Source: Capilliphycus salinus | GTDB taxonomy: Bacteria > Cyanobacteriota > Cyanobacteriia > Cyanobacteriales > Microcoleaceae | Assembly: GCF_047276495.1 (NCBI RefSeq) | Contig: NZ_CP178543.1 | Coordinates: 1,178,001-1,242,000, forward strand | DNA: 64,000 bases | Direction of reading: 5' to 3' | Part shown: one piece after another, positions 10,130 to 19,186 of the stretch | Numbering within the stretch: position 1 is the first letter of the stretch | Layout: every line of letters begins with the position of its first letter | The notes under the pieces: generated by a model | The model's database searches: none | What the model saw: only the letters and a program-made list of their open reading frames with translations | Told to the model about the DNA's origin: nothing | Made by a program: the position numbers and the translations under genes

Positions 10130-10882
10130 ATGACAGGAGTGTACAAAGTCGGAGAAACCGTGATCAAAAGCGAAGAAATTCCATCGCTGCTGAAGCGTTA
10201 TCAGTTACTGCCTCAATTTCTAAAAGAGGTGATCATCGATAATGCGATCGCCGAGATCGAATGCGATCGAGAAGAAAAGAAAACGGCATTAGAAAAATTT
10301 GCCGCTCAACATCAACTGACCTCCATCGAAGCCCAACAGGCTTGGCTGAAAAGCCAAAACCTCACCACAGAAGACCTCCAAGCGATCGCCGAACGTCCGG
10401 TCAAACTGGAAAAATTCAAGCAAGATACATGGAGTAGCAAGGTCGAAAACTATTTTGTCAGCCGCAAAAGCAGCTTGGATCACGTCGTTTACTCCCTGAT
10501 CCGGACAAAAAACTCGGGACTTGCTCACGAACTGTACTTTCGGATATTAGAAGGAGAACAATCATTTGCAGAAGCCGCCCGGGAATACTCAGAAGGGCCA
10601 GAGTCGCGCACCGGAGGATTATTAGGACCTGTGGCGCTGTCTCAGCCCCACCCGGCAATTAGTAAATTGTTGTCGGTGAGTCAACCGGGACAACTGTGGG
10701 CGCCGCGTCCTCTGGCGGAATGGATGGTAATTATCCGGCTCGAAAAGTTTATTCCGGCACAATTAGATGAATCTATGCGTCGCCGTTTAATTGATGAACT
10801 GTTTGAAACCTGGCTGCGGGAACAACTGGCAACAGCAGGTTCGCTAGAACCCCTTCAAACCTCAGTGTCTTCTGTATTATGA
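10130..10882 (+). CDS. SurA/PpiC-type peptidylprolyl isomerase linked to type I secretion
   Basis: The product is 250 residues from the ATG at 10130, chosen because GGAG lies 6 bases upstream. It has an N-terminal helical SurA_N-like part (LLKRYQLLPQFLKEVIIDNA) and a C-terminal parvulin-like domain (about 120-225) with FRILEGEQSFAEAAREYSEG and TGGLLGPVALSQPHPAI, the standard rotamase core. No signal peptide is seen, so it probably acts in the cytoplasm on the exporter substrate before export. Its stop overlaps the start of the ABC exporter gene by four bases (ATGA), which indicates translational coupling. Isomerases next to HlyB/HlyD genes are common in cyanobacteria (family knowledge). Confidence 0.85.
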   Translation: MTGVYKVGETVIKSEEIPSLLKRYQLLPQFLKEVIIDNAIAEIECDREEKKTALEKFAAQHQLTSIEAQQAWLKSQNLTTEDLQAIAERPVKLEKFKQDTWSSKVENYFVSRKSSLDHVVYSLIRTKNSGLAHELYFRILEGEQSFAEAAREYSEGPESRTGGLLGPVALSQPHPAISKLLSVSQPGQLWAPRPLAEWMVIIRLEKFIPAQLDESMRRRLIDELFETWLREQLATAGSLEPLQTSVSSVL

Positions 10883-13866
10883 CCACAACTACCGTATCTC
10901 ACACTCAGATTCAGTCCTTTTTAGCAGAAACCAGCCCCTTTGATCGGCTGAGTGAGACAACGCTCAAAGCCATTCTGCCCAAATTTCAACTGTTGGGGTA
11001 CCGCACGGGTCAGCCCATCTTTGAACGGGACAAAATGCCCACCCAGGTGTCGATTATTTATCAGGGACAAGCCCGACTCTTGGGGTACGACCTGAGAACA
11101 CAACGCCACATGAGTTTGCGACTGTTGGGGGCCGGCGAAATTGTAGGATGGCCGGGTTTAATTCGAGGCACTCCCTGCGAAACCGCGATCGCCTCAACGG
11201 ATATGATTTGTGTTACCCTGCCGGCGGAAGAATTTTTGCAACTGGTCAGCCGGGAACCCAACTTTGGGGAAGCCTTCCGCGATCATGCCAGCGTGAGCGA
11301 AGTCTTCGAGTTGCTCTCTCAAGAACTGCAACGGCGGGCCAATTTACCCGGAAACCTGAAAGAATTCAGTCTCGATGTCTGGCCCGATGCGATTGTCGTC
11401 AACCTCCTCAACGGTCAAAAGCGAGTTTCAGACTTAGCCTCAATGTTAGACCCGGAGAGGGTTTGGCTGATTAGTAGCGGGTCGGTGGGAGAGTTTGAAA
11501 CCGGAAACCGACTGCTATTGGAGGGGTTGAGCGGATCGCTAAAAATCGAAGGATCTTCGGGGGTGCGCTTGGTGGGAGTCCGTCCGACGCTGAGTTCACC
11601 GCCAGAAGAAGCCTACGCCCCACCCGATGGCGGTGCCGTCGAAAAACCCCTGGACCTGTCGGAAATTCCCCTGGCTCCGCCCACTCCTCCCGAGCCGGAA
11701 CTCGAAGATGGACCATCGCAACGGTTCCCGGTCGTTCGGGGTTCGGGACAAATCGACGCGCCCCTGGCTTGCTTCAATATGTTGAGCAAGTATTACAAGG
11801 TCAACTTCCGCAAAGACTTAGTGCGGCGGGTGCTGGAAAATCAACTCACCACCGTCGGTTCGATCACCCTGCAAGCCTGCGGCGCTGTGGCTCAAATGAT
11901 GGGCTTGAATGCTCAATTGGTACAAGTGCCGGCTAAAGCCGTTAGCCGTTTGAAAGCACCCGCAATGGTGCAGTGGGGAGATAGTTTTGCCATTCTCTAC
12001 AATATCACCGAACGAGAACTCACCCTTGCCATACCCGAACGGGGCCTCAAACGGATGCGTCCGGCTCAATTTGCCGAGACTTGGGGCGAAGCCGGACAGG
12101 TGTTGCTGCTGCAAGCGCCAAAAATTGAACAAAAAGAACAGTTTAGCTTCTGGTGGTTCTGGCCGGCCTTGATGGAGCATCGCACGGTATTTCTGGAAGT
12201 GCTGCTGTCTTCGTTTTTTGTGCAGCTGTTCGGGCTGGTTAACCCCCTGATGACCATGATCATTATTGATAAGGTCTTGGGACAGCGCAACATTGACGCC
12301 CTCAACGTTTTGGGGATTTTGATGTTGGGGGTGGCTTTATTTGAAGCCTTACTTTCGGCTTTGCGAACGTATCTGTTTGTCGATACCACCAACCGCCTCG
12401 ACGTCCGACTCTCGGCGGAGGTGATCGATCACCTCCTGAAACTTCCCCTCAACTATTTTGATAATCGCCGAGTTGGGGACTTGGTGGGCCGGATCGGAGA
12501 GTTGGCCAATATTCGCAGCTTCTTAACGGGAACCGCCCTGACGGTGGTTTTAGATGCGGTGTTTTCCGTCGTCTACGTGGCGGTGATGTTTTATCTGAGC
12601 GTCCCGATGGCGATGGTGGCACTGCTGCCCTTGCCCCTGTTTGCCGGGATTATTATTATTAACTCCCCCATTGTCCGGCGGCTGCTGCGGAAAAAAGCCG
12701 AACGTTACGCCGACTCCCAGTCTTATCTGGTTGAAGTCTTAAATGGCATTCAAACTGTTAAAGCCCAAAATATTGAACTGAAATCCCGTTGGGAATGGCA
12801 GGGGCGTTATGCTCGGTTTATGAGCGCCAGTTTTAATACCATCTTGACCCAAACCGCTTCGAGTTCGATTAGTACCTTCCTCAATAAACTCTCCGGACTG
12901 GCTTTGTTGTGGGTGGGGGCTTATTTGGTGATTGACAACCAACTGACTATCGGGGCTTTGATTGCCTTTAGAATTATCGCCGGAAACGTCACCGGCTCGC
13001 TGTTGCGGTTTGTGAGCGTTTGGCAAAGTTTCCAAGAGGTGGGGATGTCGGTTGAACGTCTGCGGGATGTGTTGGATTCTACCCCGGAAGTCGATTCCGA
13101 CGATCGCAATAATATCCCGATGCCGGAAATTGACGGGGCGGTGACTTTTGAAGAAGTTTCTTTCCGCTTCGGTGAAAGTGGACCTCTGCAAGTGGCAAAT
13201 GTGAACTTAGAGTTTCCCGCCGGTTCGTTTGTGGGGATTGTGGGGTTGAGCGGATCGGGTAAAAGTACCCTGATGAAACTCCTGCAACGGCTTTATCCGC
13301 CTCTGTCCGGGCGCATTAAAATTGATGGCTATGATATCACCAAAGTTGAGATGTATTCCCTGCGCCGTCAAATTGGGGTGGTTCTGCAAGATACCCTGTT
13401 ATTTAATGGGACGGTTCAAGACAATATTGCCCTGAGTAATCCCGATGCGGGAAGCGATGAGATTATTCGGGCGGCGAAAATTGCGGCGGCTCACGAGTTT
13501 ATTATGGGTTTACCCAACGGTTACAATACCATCGTTGGAGAACGGGGGGGTTCTCTGTCTGGGGGACAACGGCAGCGAATTGCGATCGCCCGTACCGTCC
13601 TACAAAATCCCCGCCTGCTGATTCTCGATGAAGCCACCAGTGCGTTAGATTATCAGTCCGAACGCTTGGTTTCGGAAAATCTCGAAGAAGCCTTTGAAGG
13701 TCGCACGGTCTTCTTTATTACTCACCGTCTCAGTACAGTCCGAAACGCCGACTGTATCATTATGATGGATAAGGGTTCGGTGGTCGAACAGGGTAGCCAC
13801 GATGAACTGATGGCGCTCAAAGGGCGGTATTACTGTTTATTCCAACAGCAAGAGTCACAACAATAA
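10879..13866 (+). CDS. Type I secretion ABC exporter with cNMP-binding and degenerate C39-like domains
   Basis: A 995-residue HlyB-family permease/ATPase. Order: cyclic-nucleotide-binding-like domain (about 15-150), Pro-rich linker (about 235-280), peptidase C39-like domain (about 285-415), six-helix ABC transmembrane domain (about 430-720) and nucleotide-binding domain (about 755-990). The NBD is complete: GLSGSGKST Walker A, LSGGQRQR signature, LLILDEATSALD Walker B and ITHRLS switch. In the C39-like domain the position of the catalytic Cys in the usual DCG motif reads as Ala (QIDAPLAC) and the catalytic-His position also appears lost (WGDSFAILYN). It therefore probably binds substrate rather than cleaving a leader, as in HlyB. 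The cNMP fold may tune export. Partners are the isomerase upstream and the HlyD adaptor downstream. The outer-membrane TolC-like component is not in the window. Confidence 0.92.
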   Translation: MTTTTVSHTQIQSFLAETSPFDRLSETTLKAILPKFQLLGYRTGQPIFERDKMPTQVSIIYQGQARLLGYDLRTQRHMSLRLLGAGEIVGWPGLIRGTPCETAIASTDMICVTLPAEEFLQLVSREPNFGEAFRDHASVSEVFELLSQELQRRANLPGNLKEFSLDVWPDAIVVNLLNGQKRVSDLASMLDPERVWLISSGSVGEFETGNRLLLEGLSGSLKIEGSSGVRLVGVRPTLSSPPEEAYAPPDGGAVEKPLDLSEIPLAPPTPPEPELEDGPSQRFPVVRGSGQIDAPLACFNMLSKYYKVNFRKDLVRRVLENQLTTVGSITLQACGAVAQMMGLNAQLVQVPAKAVSRLKAPAMVQWGDSFAILYNITERELTLAIPERGLKRMRPAQFAETWGEAGQVLLLQAPKIEQKEQFSFWWFWPALMEHRTVFLEVLLSSFFVQLFGLVNPLMTMIIIDKVLGQRNIDALNVLGILMLGVALFEALLSALRTYLFVDTTNRLDVRLSAEVIDHLLKLPLNYFDNRRVGDLVGRIGELANIRSFLTGTALTVVLDAVFSVVYVAVMFYLSVPMAMVALLPLPLFAGIIIINSPIVRRLLRKKAERYADSQSYLVEVLNGIQTVKAQNIELKSRWEWQGRYARFMSASFNTILTQTASSSISTFLNKLSGLALLWVGAYLVIDNQLTIGALIAFRIIAGNVTGSLLRFVSVWQSFQEVGMSVERLRDVLDSTPEVDSDDRNNIPMPEIDGAVTFEEVSFRFGESGPLQVANVNLEFPAGSFVGIVGLSGSGKSTLMKLLQRLYPPLSGRIKIDGYDITKVEMYSLRRQIGVVLQDTLLFNGTVQDNIALSNPDAGSDEIIRAAKIAAAHEFIMGLPNGYNTIVGERGGSLSGGQRQRIAIARTVLQNPRLLILDEATSALDYQSERLVSENLEEAFEGRTVFFITHRLSTVRNADCIIMMDKGSVVEQGSHDELMALKGRYYCLFQQQESQQ

Positions 13867-14145
13867 TTAATATTGCATGGAAAAAGCTAGAACGATTTTT
13901 GATCGATCTCCCCCGATAAAATAGAAACTGGGGATGGGACTGTCAAAAGTGAGGGGTGAGATCAAACCGCAGATGACAAGCACAAACGGATTGGCTTGAT
14001 GTTGAGATGCAGCCATTTAAAATTCCCAGACTGTAAAAACCTGTTAGCGCATCCGTACAATCCGATCTCCGCTGAGAATCTGTTTTTGAGTTGATCATCA
14101 ATTGAATTAAAGACAAACCACGAACCAATCAAAAACGAGATAACA

Positions 14146-16101
14146 ATGAAATCTTCCATATCACTTTCCGATCAACCCGTCATTTTAGAGAAACCCGCCT
14201 TTTGGTCCCATATCTTTTTATGGGTGATCATGCTGGTTTCCACTTCGGCGATCGTCTGGGCCTATTTCGCCCGCCTGGAACAAACGGTTCCCGCTGTCGG
14301 AGAATTAGAATTTTCCGATGGGGCGCGAGAAATTCAAGCCCCAACGACCGGTGCGGTGGTCAGATTGCACGTCGAAAATGGCGATCGCGTGGTGAAAAAT
14401 CAACCCCTCCTCACCTTTAGCCCCACCAACCCCAGTGCGGATCTGAGATCGCTCGAACAGGTTAGAGAAACTCTACAACGAGAAAATCAGTTTTATGAGG
14501 ATGTCGTCCGAGGTCAGGCGACGGGACAACTCTCGGCCGAATTGGATACTTTGATTAAAGAACGATCAGCCCGCATCGCCGAAAATCAAGCGCTACAATC
14601 CTTGATTGATGAATTATATAACGGCCGTTTCGGTTCGGGCAATTATAGTCCGGCCCTCAGCGGTTTGGTGTCGAACTATCGGGCCGAATATTTGTCTCGG
14701 ATTAATACGGTACAACTGCAAATTCAAGAGTTAGAAAAACAATTGCAGCAAGCCCAAGATGCAGAAGCGGCCGCCCGAGAACAGTTAGGAGTGGCGCAGT
14801 CCCAATTGCAGTTTGCTCAAAATCAATTGGCTTATTCTCAAGAACAGTTAAATTCTTCGAGAGAACAGCTTGAATTGGCAAGGGGACAACTGGCAAAATC
14901 CGAGCAAGTTTTGGCTTCTAACCGGGCGATTCTTGATCGGTTGGTTCCGTTAGTTGAAGAAGGCGGAATTGCAGTTTTGCAAAAAGATCGCCAAGAACAA
15001 GAAGTTTTGCGAGGGGAAAATGAAGTCCTCAGACAACAAGATCAGATCGAAGCCCGTTTGGGAGAAATTAACCAGCGTCAGGGCGAAATTAATACCCGCA
15101 GAGGCGAAGTTAATACCCGCGAAGGGGCAATTTTAGACATCCAAGCCGAAATCGAACAGCAAATCAGCGAACAACAACGGTTGCAAGTGGCGATTGCTCG
15201 GACAGCCGAACAATTGCAAAATACAAAAGATGCTTGGGCTAGAGAACTTTATACTCGGATTGAAGAAAACAATAAGGCAATTGCCAGCACGGATTCTCAA
15301 CTGGGTCGATATAAACTGGAAAATACAAAGCGACTTTCTGAAATTAATGCTCAACTCGAAAAAGTAGAACAAGAGCGAAATACTCAAGTTCTGCGGGCGC
15401 CTTCTGGTGGTATTGTTTACGAACTGGCGCCTTCGACGAAAGATGAATCGGAATTGGATGTCAATCAAGATGAGATTTGTCAGTATATTTCGACGACGGT
15501 TCTTAACCCGGAAGATCCCCGACTGAAACGCTGCGAAGAGGCTTATTATGAAGCGCAACAAACGGAAACTTTGCTGCAAATTTTAGATGATGATGGCGGT
15601 TTGGAAGCGGTTGTTTATGTGCAGAATACCGATGTTGCTTTGGTGTTGAATGCGTTAAGAAATAAGCGCGAAAAGCTGGCTCCTTATAATAATCAGGAAA
15701 TCGCCGGAGAGGTGATTGAATGTACGCCCGAAAAAGATTGTTTGTGTCCGGCGTCGGAAGAAGCCCGTCAACAAGTGGGTTTGGATGAGCGGGATTGTAT
15801 TCCGGTTGAGGTGAATATTGATGCGTTTCCCGCCGGGGAATTTGGTACGGTTCCGGGTGAGTTAAAATGGATTAGCCAAGAGGCGATTCCACCGGATGAA
15901 TTGCGTCAATATTTTTCGTTTAAAGCGAAGATTCAGTTGGAGCGAGAACACTTTGTTTTAAATGAAGATGAAGATCTTAAAGTTGATTTGCAAGCGGGGA
16001 TGGCGGTTAACTCCAAGATTAATATTGGTAAACGGACGGTGTTACAAATGTTGTTCAGCCGACTCACCGGACAGTTTAACAGTATTACCAATGTGAGATA
16101 A
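14146..16101 (+). CDS. HlyD-family membrane-fusion (adaptor) protein
   Basis: A 651-residue periplasmic adaptor. It has a short cytoplasmic N-terminus, one membrane helix at about 20-42 (LWVIMLVSTSAIVWAYFARL), a biotinyl/lipoyl-like half (GAVVRLHVENGDRVVKNQPL), a very long coiled coil (about 170-430, rich in Gln/Glu/Leu heptads), the second half-motif (VLRAPSGGIVYEL) and a beta-barrel region. The adaptor bridges the inner-membrane ABC exporter and an outer-membrane channel. The coiled coil is longer than in the ~480-residue E. coli HlyD. The region 440-560 carries about six Cys (DEICQY, KRCEEA, ECTPEKDCLC, ERDCIP), unusual for an HlyD protein and possible disulfides. It follows the exporter by a 279-base gap, so it may have its own promoter. 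Confidence 0.92.
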   Translation: MKSSISLSDQPVILEKPAFWSHIFLWVIMLVSTSAIVWAYFARLEQTVPAVGELEFSDGAREIQAPTTGAVVRLHVENGDRVVKNQPLLTFSPTNPSADLRSLEQVRETLQRENQFYEDVVRGQATGQLSAELDTLIKERSARIAENQALQSLIDELYNGRFGSGNYSPALSGLVSNYRAEYLSRINTVQLQIQELEKQLQQAQDAEAAAREQLGVAQSQLQFAQNQLAYSQEQLNSSREQLELARGQLAKSEQVLASNRAILDRLVPLVEEGGIAVLQKDRQEQEVLRGENEVLRQQDQIEARLGEINQRQGEINTRRGEVNTREGAILDIQAEIEQQISEQQRLQVAIARTAEQLQNTKDAWARELYTRIEENNKAIASTDSQLGRYKLENTKRLSEINAQLEKVEQERNTQVLRAPSGGIVYELAPSTKDESELDVNQDEICQYISTTVLNPEDPRLKRCEEAYYEAQQTETLLQILDDDGGLEAVVYVQNTDVALVLNALRNKREKLAPYNNQEIAGEVIECTPEKDCLCPASEEARQQVGLDERDCIPVEVNIDAFPAGEFGTVPGELKWISQEAIPPDELRQYFSFKAKIQLEREHFVLNEDEDLKVDLQAGMAVNSKINIGKRTVLQMLFSRLTGQFNSITNVR

Positions 16102-16109
16102 TTTAATCT

Positions 16110-16370
16110 AGGGGCGGGTTCGACAAAAATTGCTCGGTTTCAGGGACAATGTGAATCAACCCGCCCTCCGACTGTAGGGGCGGGTTCCGAATAAATATCT
16201 GTTTTCCCACAAATAACTTCTATAAACCCGCCCTTCAACTGTAGGGGCGGGTTCGACAAAAATTCCTCGGTCTCAGAGACAATGTGAATAAACCCGCCCT
16301 TCAACTGTAGGGGCGGGTTCGACAAAAATTGCTCGGTCTCAGAGACAATGTGAATAAACCCGCCCTTCCT
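16110..16370. repeat. Four tandem GGGGCGGGTT hairpin repeats (~66 bp units)
   Basis: Units begin GTAGGGGCGGGTTC and end AAACCCGCCCTTCAACT, starting near 16110, 16176, 16242 and 16308. The end sequences are inverted repeats, so each unit can fold into a hairpin. The first, third and fourth share the interior GACAAAAATT(G/C)CTCGGT and GACAATGTGAAT; the second has a diverged interior. The hairpins start just after the HlyD stop and could also end transcription. Confidence 0.85.
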
Positions 16371-16385
16371 TGTTGTAGACTGGAA

Positions 16386-16725
16386 GGGTTGGGGGCGGGT
16401 TTATGTAGGTTGTCAGTTGGTGACAGACATCAATGCAGAACCCGCCCCTACAATGGGTTGGGGGCGGGTTTATGTAGGTTGTCAGTTGGTGACAGACATC
16501 AATGCAGAACCCGCCCCTACAATGGGTTGGGGGCGGGTTTATGTAGGTTGTCAGTTGGTGACAGACATCAATGCAGAACCCGCCCCTACAATGGGTTGGG
16601 GGCGGGTTTATGTAGGTTGTCAGTTGGTGACAGACATCAATGCAGAACCCGCCTCTACAATGGGTTGGGGGCGGGTTTATGTAGGTTGTCAGTTGGTGAC
16701 AGACATCAATGCAGAACCCGCCCAA
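16386..16725. repeat. Five-copy 69 bp tandem array of the palindromic repeat
   Basis: Units start at 16386, 16455, 16524, 16593 and 16662, exactly 69 bases apart and almost identical. Each runs GGGTTGGGGGCGGGTTTATG ... AGAACCCGCCCCTACAAT. The outer arms GGGGCGGGTT/AACCCGCCCC pair, and an inner hairpin TGTCA-GTTGG-TGACA sits between them. Because 69 is 3 x 23, long open frames appear on both strands (16329-16748 and 16339-16779); these are by-products of the array, not genes. Confidence 0.9.
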
Positions 16726-16767
16726 CAAGACTGTTGATGAACAGCTAATTTTTGACTCTAAATATGG

Positions 16768-18537
16768 ATGTTTAAACAATATTTCGACATTTCTAAAACG
16801 TCCTTAATTCTTCTGGTTTTCTATCTTTTACCCCCCGCGATTGTAATTGGATTTATTACTCAGTTTGGGGTGAATATTCCGGTTTACGACCAATGGGTTT
16901 TACCAAAACTGTTTGAAAAAGTCGCTATAAATGAACTGAATTTTAGCGATTTATTTGAACTCCATAATAATCATAGAATTCTCTTTCCCCGTCTGATTTT
17001 TATCGGTTTAGCATTCCTTTCCGGTTGGAATATTAAACTGGAAATGTTTTTTAGTTTGGGGTTGGCGGTTCTCTCGTTTATCGCCCTTTATCTCATCGCT
17101 TCTCTCACATCATCCCCCAAATATCGCAACTTATTTCATTTGGCTAATCTGTTAACCTGTGGCTTAATTTTTAGTTTAAATCAAGAATGGCTTTGGGGGT
17201 TTCAACTTCCAATTTTTTTAATTAACTTCTGTTTAATTCTCGCCTGTTTAATTTTATCTTTAAAAACTTTAAAGTCAAAAACTAAACTAATTTTAGCCGG
17301 AATTTGTTGTTTTGTTGCCAGCTTTTCTTCCGCCCAAGGTTTGATCACCTGGTTGGCTGTTATTCCGTTAATTTTATCACAAGAAGAACCCAAACTTACC
17401 AAAAAAAAGCAATTATTTCTGTGGTTAACCGGGTTTATTTTGTCCGCCGGAATTTATGCAGTTGGTTATCAACAAGAACCCCGAATTATTAACCTGTCCT
17501 GGGCTGAATCTCTCCGAACAGCCATTCATTTTCTTCTCAATCTCTTAGCCGCTCCCCTTGTACAAATCCCGATTTTATCGACGATAATAGGAGCGATAAT
17601 TTTATCGTTATTTTTGGGAATATCAGCCTACAGTCTCAAAAGTTATTCTTTCAACTCACCCAAAACATTCAATCAATTCGCGCCTTGGTTATCCGTTGGC
17701 TTATTTTCCCTTTTAACCTCTTTATTAATGACTTGGGGGCGAGTCGAATGGGGCGGAAACTATCCCCTTACGGCTACCCGATATACAACCCATACTTTAT
17801 TATTAATTATTTCCCTAATTCAACTGGGTAGAGTTTTTATTGAAAATCATAAAATTTTCGGCAAGTTCAACCGAACCAATCTAATTTTAATCTACGGTTT
17901 TTTGGCGGGAATTTTGTTGAGTTTAACGGCCGTTAGTTCTCACGCGGCAATTAACCAGGCTAAACTAGAACTTCCCTATAAAACCAGTAGTCAAACTTGC
18001 CTAAACTTATTTAACTATCTGGAAGAATCGGAATTTTTTAAAACCTCACCGAATCGATGTTTGTTACCGATGAGTAAATCAACGTGGTGGATTCGAGATG
18101 GGGTAGAATCATTAGATAAAATTCAGATGAGAGGCTTTGCAAAAAATATCCCCTTCATTTCCGAACCCGCTGAAGTTTACGGGTATATTGATAATCCTGA
18201 CAGCCCAAAAACCCCTTTAAAACTGAAAATAAATGATACAATTGCCATCGGGGGATGGGCAGTTTTACCGGAGCAAAAACAACAGCCCCGTTTAGTTTTC
18301 TTCTCGGAGGGCGAACAAAACACATTCTTTGCCAATGCTGATATTAGCCGAGAAAGTCCCGATATTGCCGAATTTCTCAATTCTAACCGCTACCGTTTAG
18401 CCCGTTGGGAGGTGATACTTTCCGGCGAGTCCTTACCCCCAGGCGAAAGCGAGATCAAAGCTTGGGTTTACGATCCGGTGCAACAGCAATTTGTTCGGTT
18501 GCGGGGGGAAGTAAAAATCAGCATTTCCGGCGAATAA
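16768..18537 (+). CDS. Multi-pass membrane protein, GT-C-like, function unknown
   Basis: A 589-residue integral membrane protein with about ten or eleven hydrophobic helices between residues 10 and 400, followed by a soluble C-terminal domain (about 410-589) ending in beta-rich sequence. The first extracytoplasmic loop contains VYDQWVLPK and then LHNNHRILFPRL. An acidic residue in that loop is typical of GT-C lipid-sugar-dependent glycosyltransferases, so that is a possible role, but the family is not firmly recognised. The position between the exporter and rhamnose genes suggests a part in surface polysaccharide. The ATG at 16768 lies downstream of the repeat array, with no strong ribosome site. 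Confidence 0.6.
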   Translation: MFKQYFDISKTSLILLVFYLLPPAIVIGFITQFGVNIPVYDQWVLPKLFEKVAINELNFSDLFELHNNHRILFPRLIFIGLAFLSGWNIKLEMFFSLGLAVLSFIALYLIASLTSSPKYRNLFHLANLLTCGLIFSLNQEWLWGFQLPIFLINFCLILACLILSLKTLKSKTKLILAGICCFVASFSSAQGLITWLAVIPLILSQEEPKLTKKKQLFLWLTGFILSAGIYAVGYQQEPRIINLSWAESLRTAIHFLLNLLAAPLVQIPILSTIIGAIILSLFLGISAYSLKSYSFNSPKTFNQFAPWLSVGLFSLLTSLLMTWGRVEWGGNYPLTATRYTTHTLLLIISLIQLGRVFIENHKIFGKFNRTNLILIYGFLAGILLSLTAVSSHAAINQAKLELPYKTSSQTCLNLFNYLEESEFFKTSPNRCLLPMSKSTWWIRDGVESLDKIQMRGFAKNIPFISEPAEVYGYIDNPDSPKTPLKLKINDTIAIGGWAVLPEQKQQPRLVFFSEGEQNTFFANADISRESPDIAEFLNSNRYRLARWEVILSGESLPPGESEIKAWVYDPVQQQFVRLRGEVKISISGE

Positions 18538-18637
18538 GTCCGGTAATTGTCAAAAATTTAAAGATTCAGTCAAATTTTCAGAAACGGATAAATTCTTTGT
18601 TAAGATATATATTGGCGAATGGTTGCTTGGATAGAGC

Positions 18638-19186
18638 ATGAATGTAATTCCCACAGAAATCCCTGACGTTTTAATCCTAGAACCGAAAGTATTCGGAGAC
18701 GAACGAGGATTTTTCTTTGAAAGTTTCAATGAAAAAATTTTCGCAGACCAGACCGGTGTAACAGCGGCATTTGTTCAAGATAACCACTCGCGATCGCGTC
18801 AAGGCGTTTTACGAGGCTTGCATTATCAAATCGAGCAAGTGCAAGGAAAACTCTTACGGGCTGTTGTTGGTGAAATTTTTGATGTGGCTGTTGATATCCG
18901 CAAAAGTTCTCCCACCTTTGGACAGTGGGTCGGATGTATAATTTCTGCGGAAAATAAACGACAATTTTGGGTTCCAGCCGGCTTTGCTCACGGATTTTTA
19001 GTCCTTTCAGATGTGGCGGAAGTGCTGTACAAAACGACAGATTATTACGCCCCCCAACACGAACGATCAATTTTGTGGAACGACCCCGATTTGGGGATAG
19101 AATGGCCTTTAAATGGCATAACTCCGATTCTTTCAGCTAAAGATAAAGACGGTAAAACTTTTAAAACAGCGGACGTTTTTCAATGA
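18638..19186 (+). CDS. rfbC: dTDP-4-dehydrorhamnose 3,5-epimerase
   Basis: An RmlC cupin enzyme of 182 residues, the normal length. It converts dTDP-4-keto-6-deoxyglucose to dTDP-4-dehydrorhamnose. Diagnostic segments are VFGDERGFFFESFNEKIF, FVQDNHSRSRQGVLRGLHYQ (the HLRGLHYQ-type core with the active-site His), GEIFDVAVDIRKSSPTFGQW, FWVPAGFAHGFLVLSD and a final KDKDGKTF. It overlaps rfbD by four bases. With rfbD and the thymidylyltransferase it forms a rhamnose-nucleotide operon, but the dehydratase RmlB is not in the window. Confidence 0.95.
   Translation: MNVIPTEIPDVLILEPKVFGDERGFFFESFNEKIFADQTGVTAAFVQDNHSRSRQGVLRGLHYQIEQVQGKLLRAVVGEIFDVAVDIRKSSPTFGQWVGCIISAENKRQFWVPAGFAHGFLVLSDVAEVLYKTTDYYAPQHERSILWNDPDLGIEWPLNGITPILSAKDKDGKTFKTADVFQ

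Noticed and set aside
16386..16725. CRISPR array
   Set aside because: The units are contiguous and nearly identical over the full 69 bases; there are no variable spacers and no cas genes.
16329..16779. Two long overlapping frames, one on each strand (139 and 146 residues)
   Set aside because: Both come from the 69-base tandem array; 69 is a multiple of three, so any open frame persists. The protein repeats have no family features.
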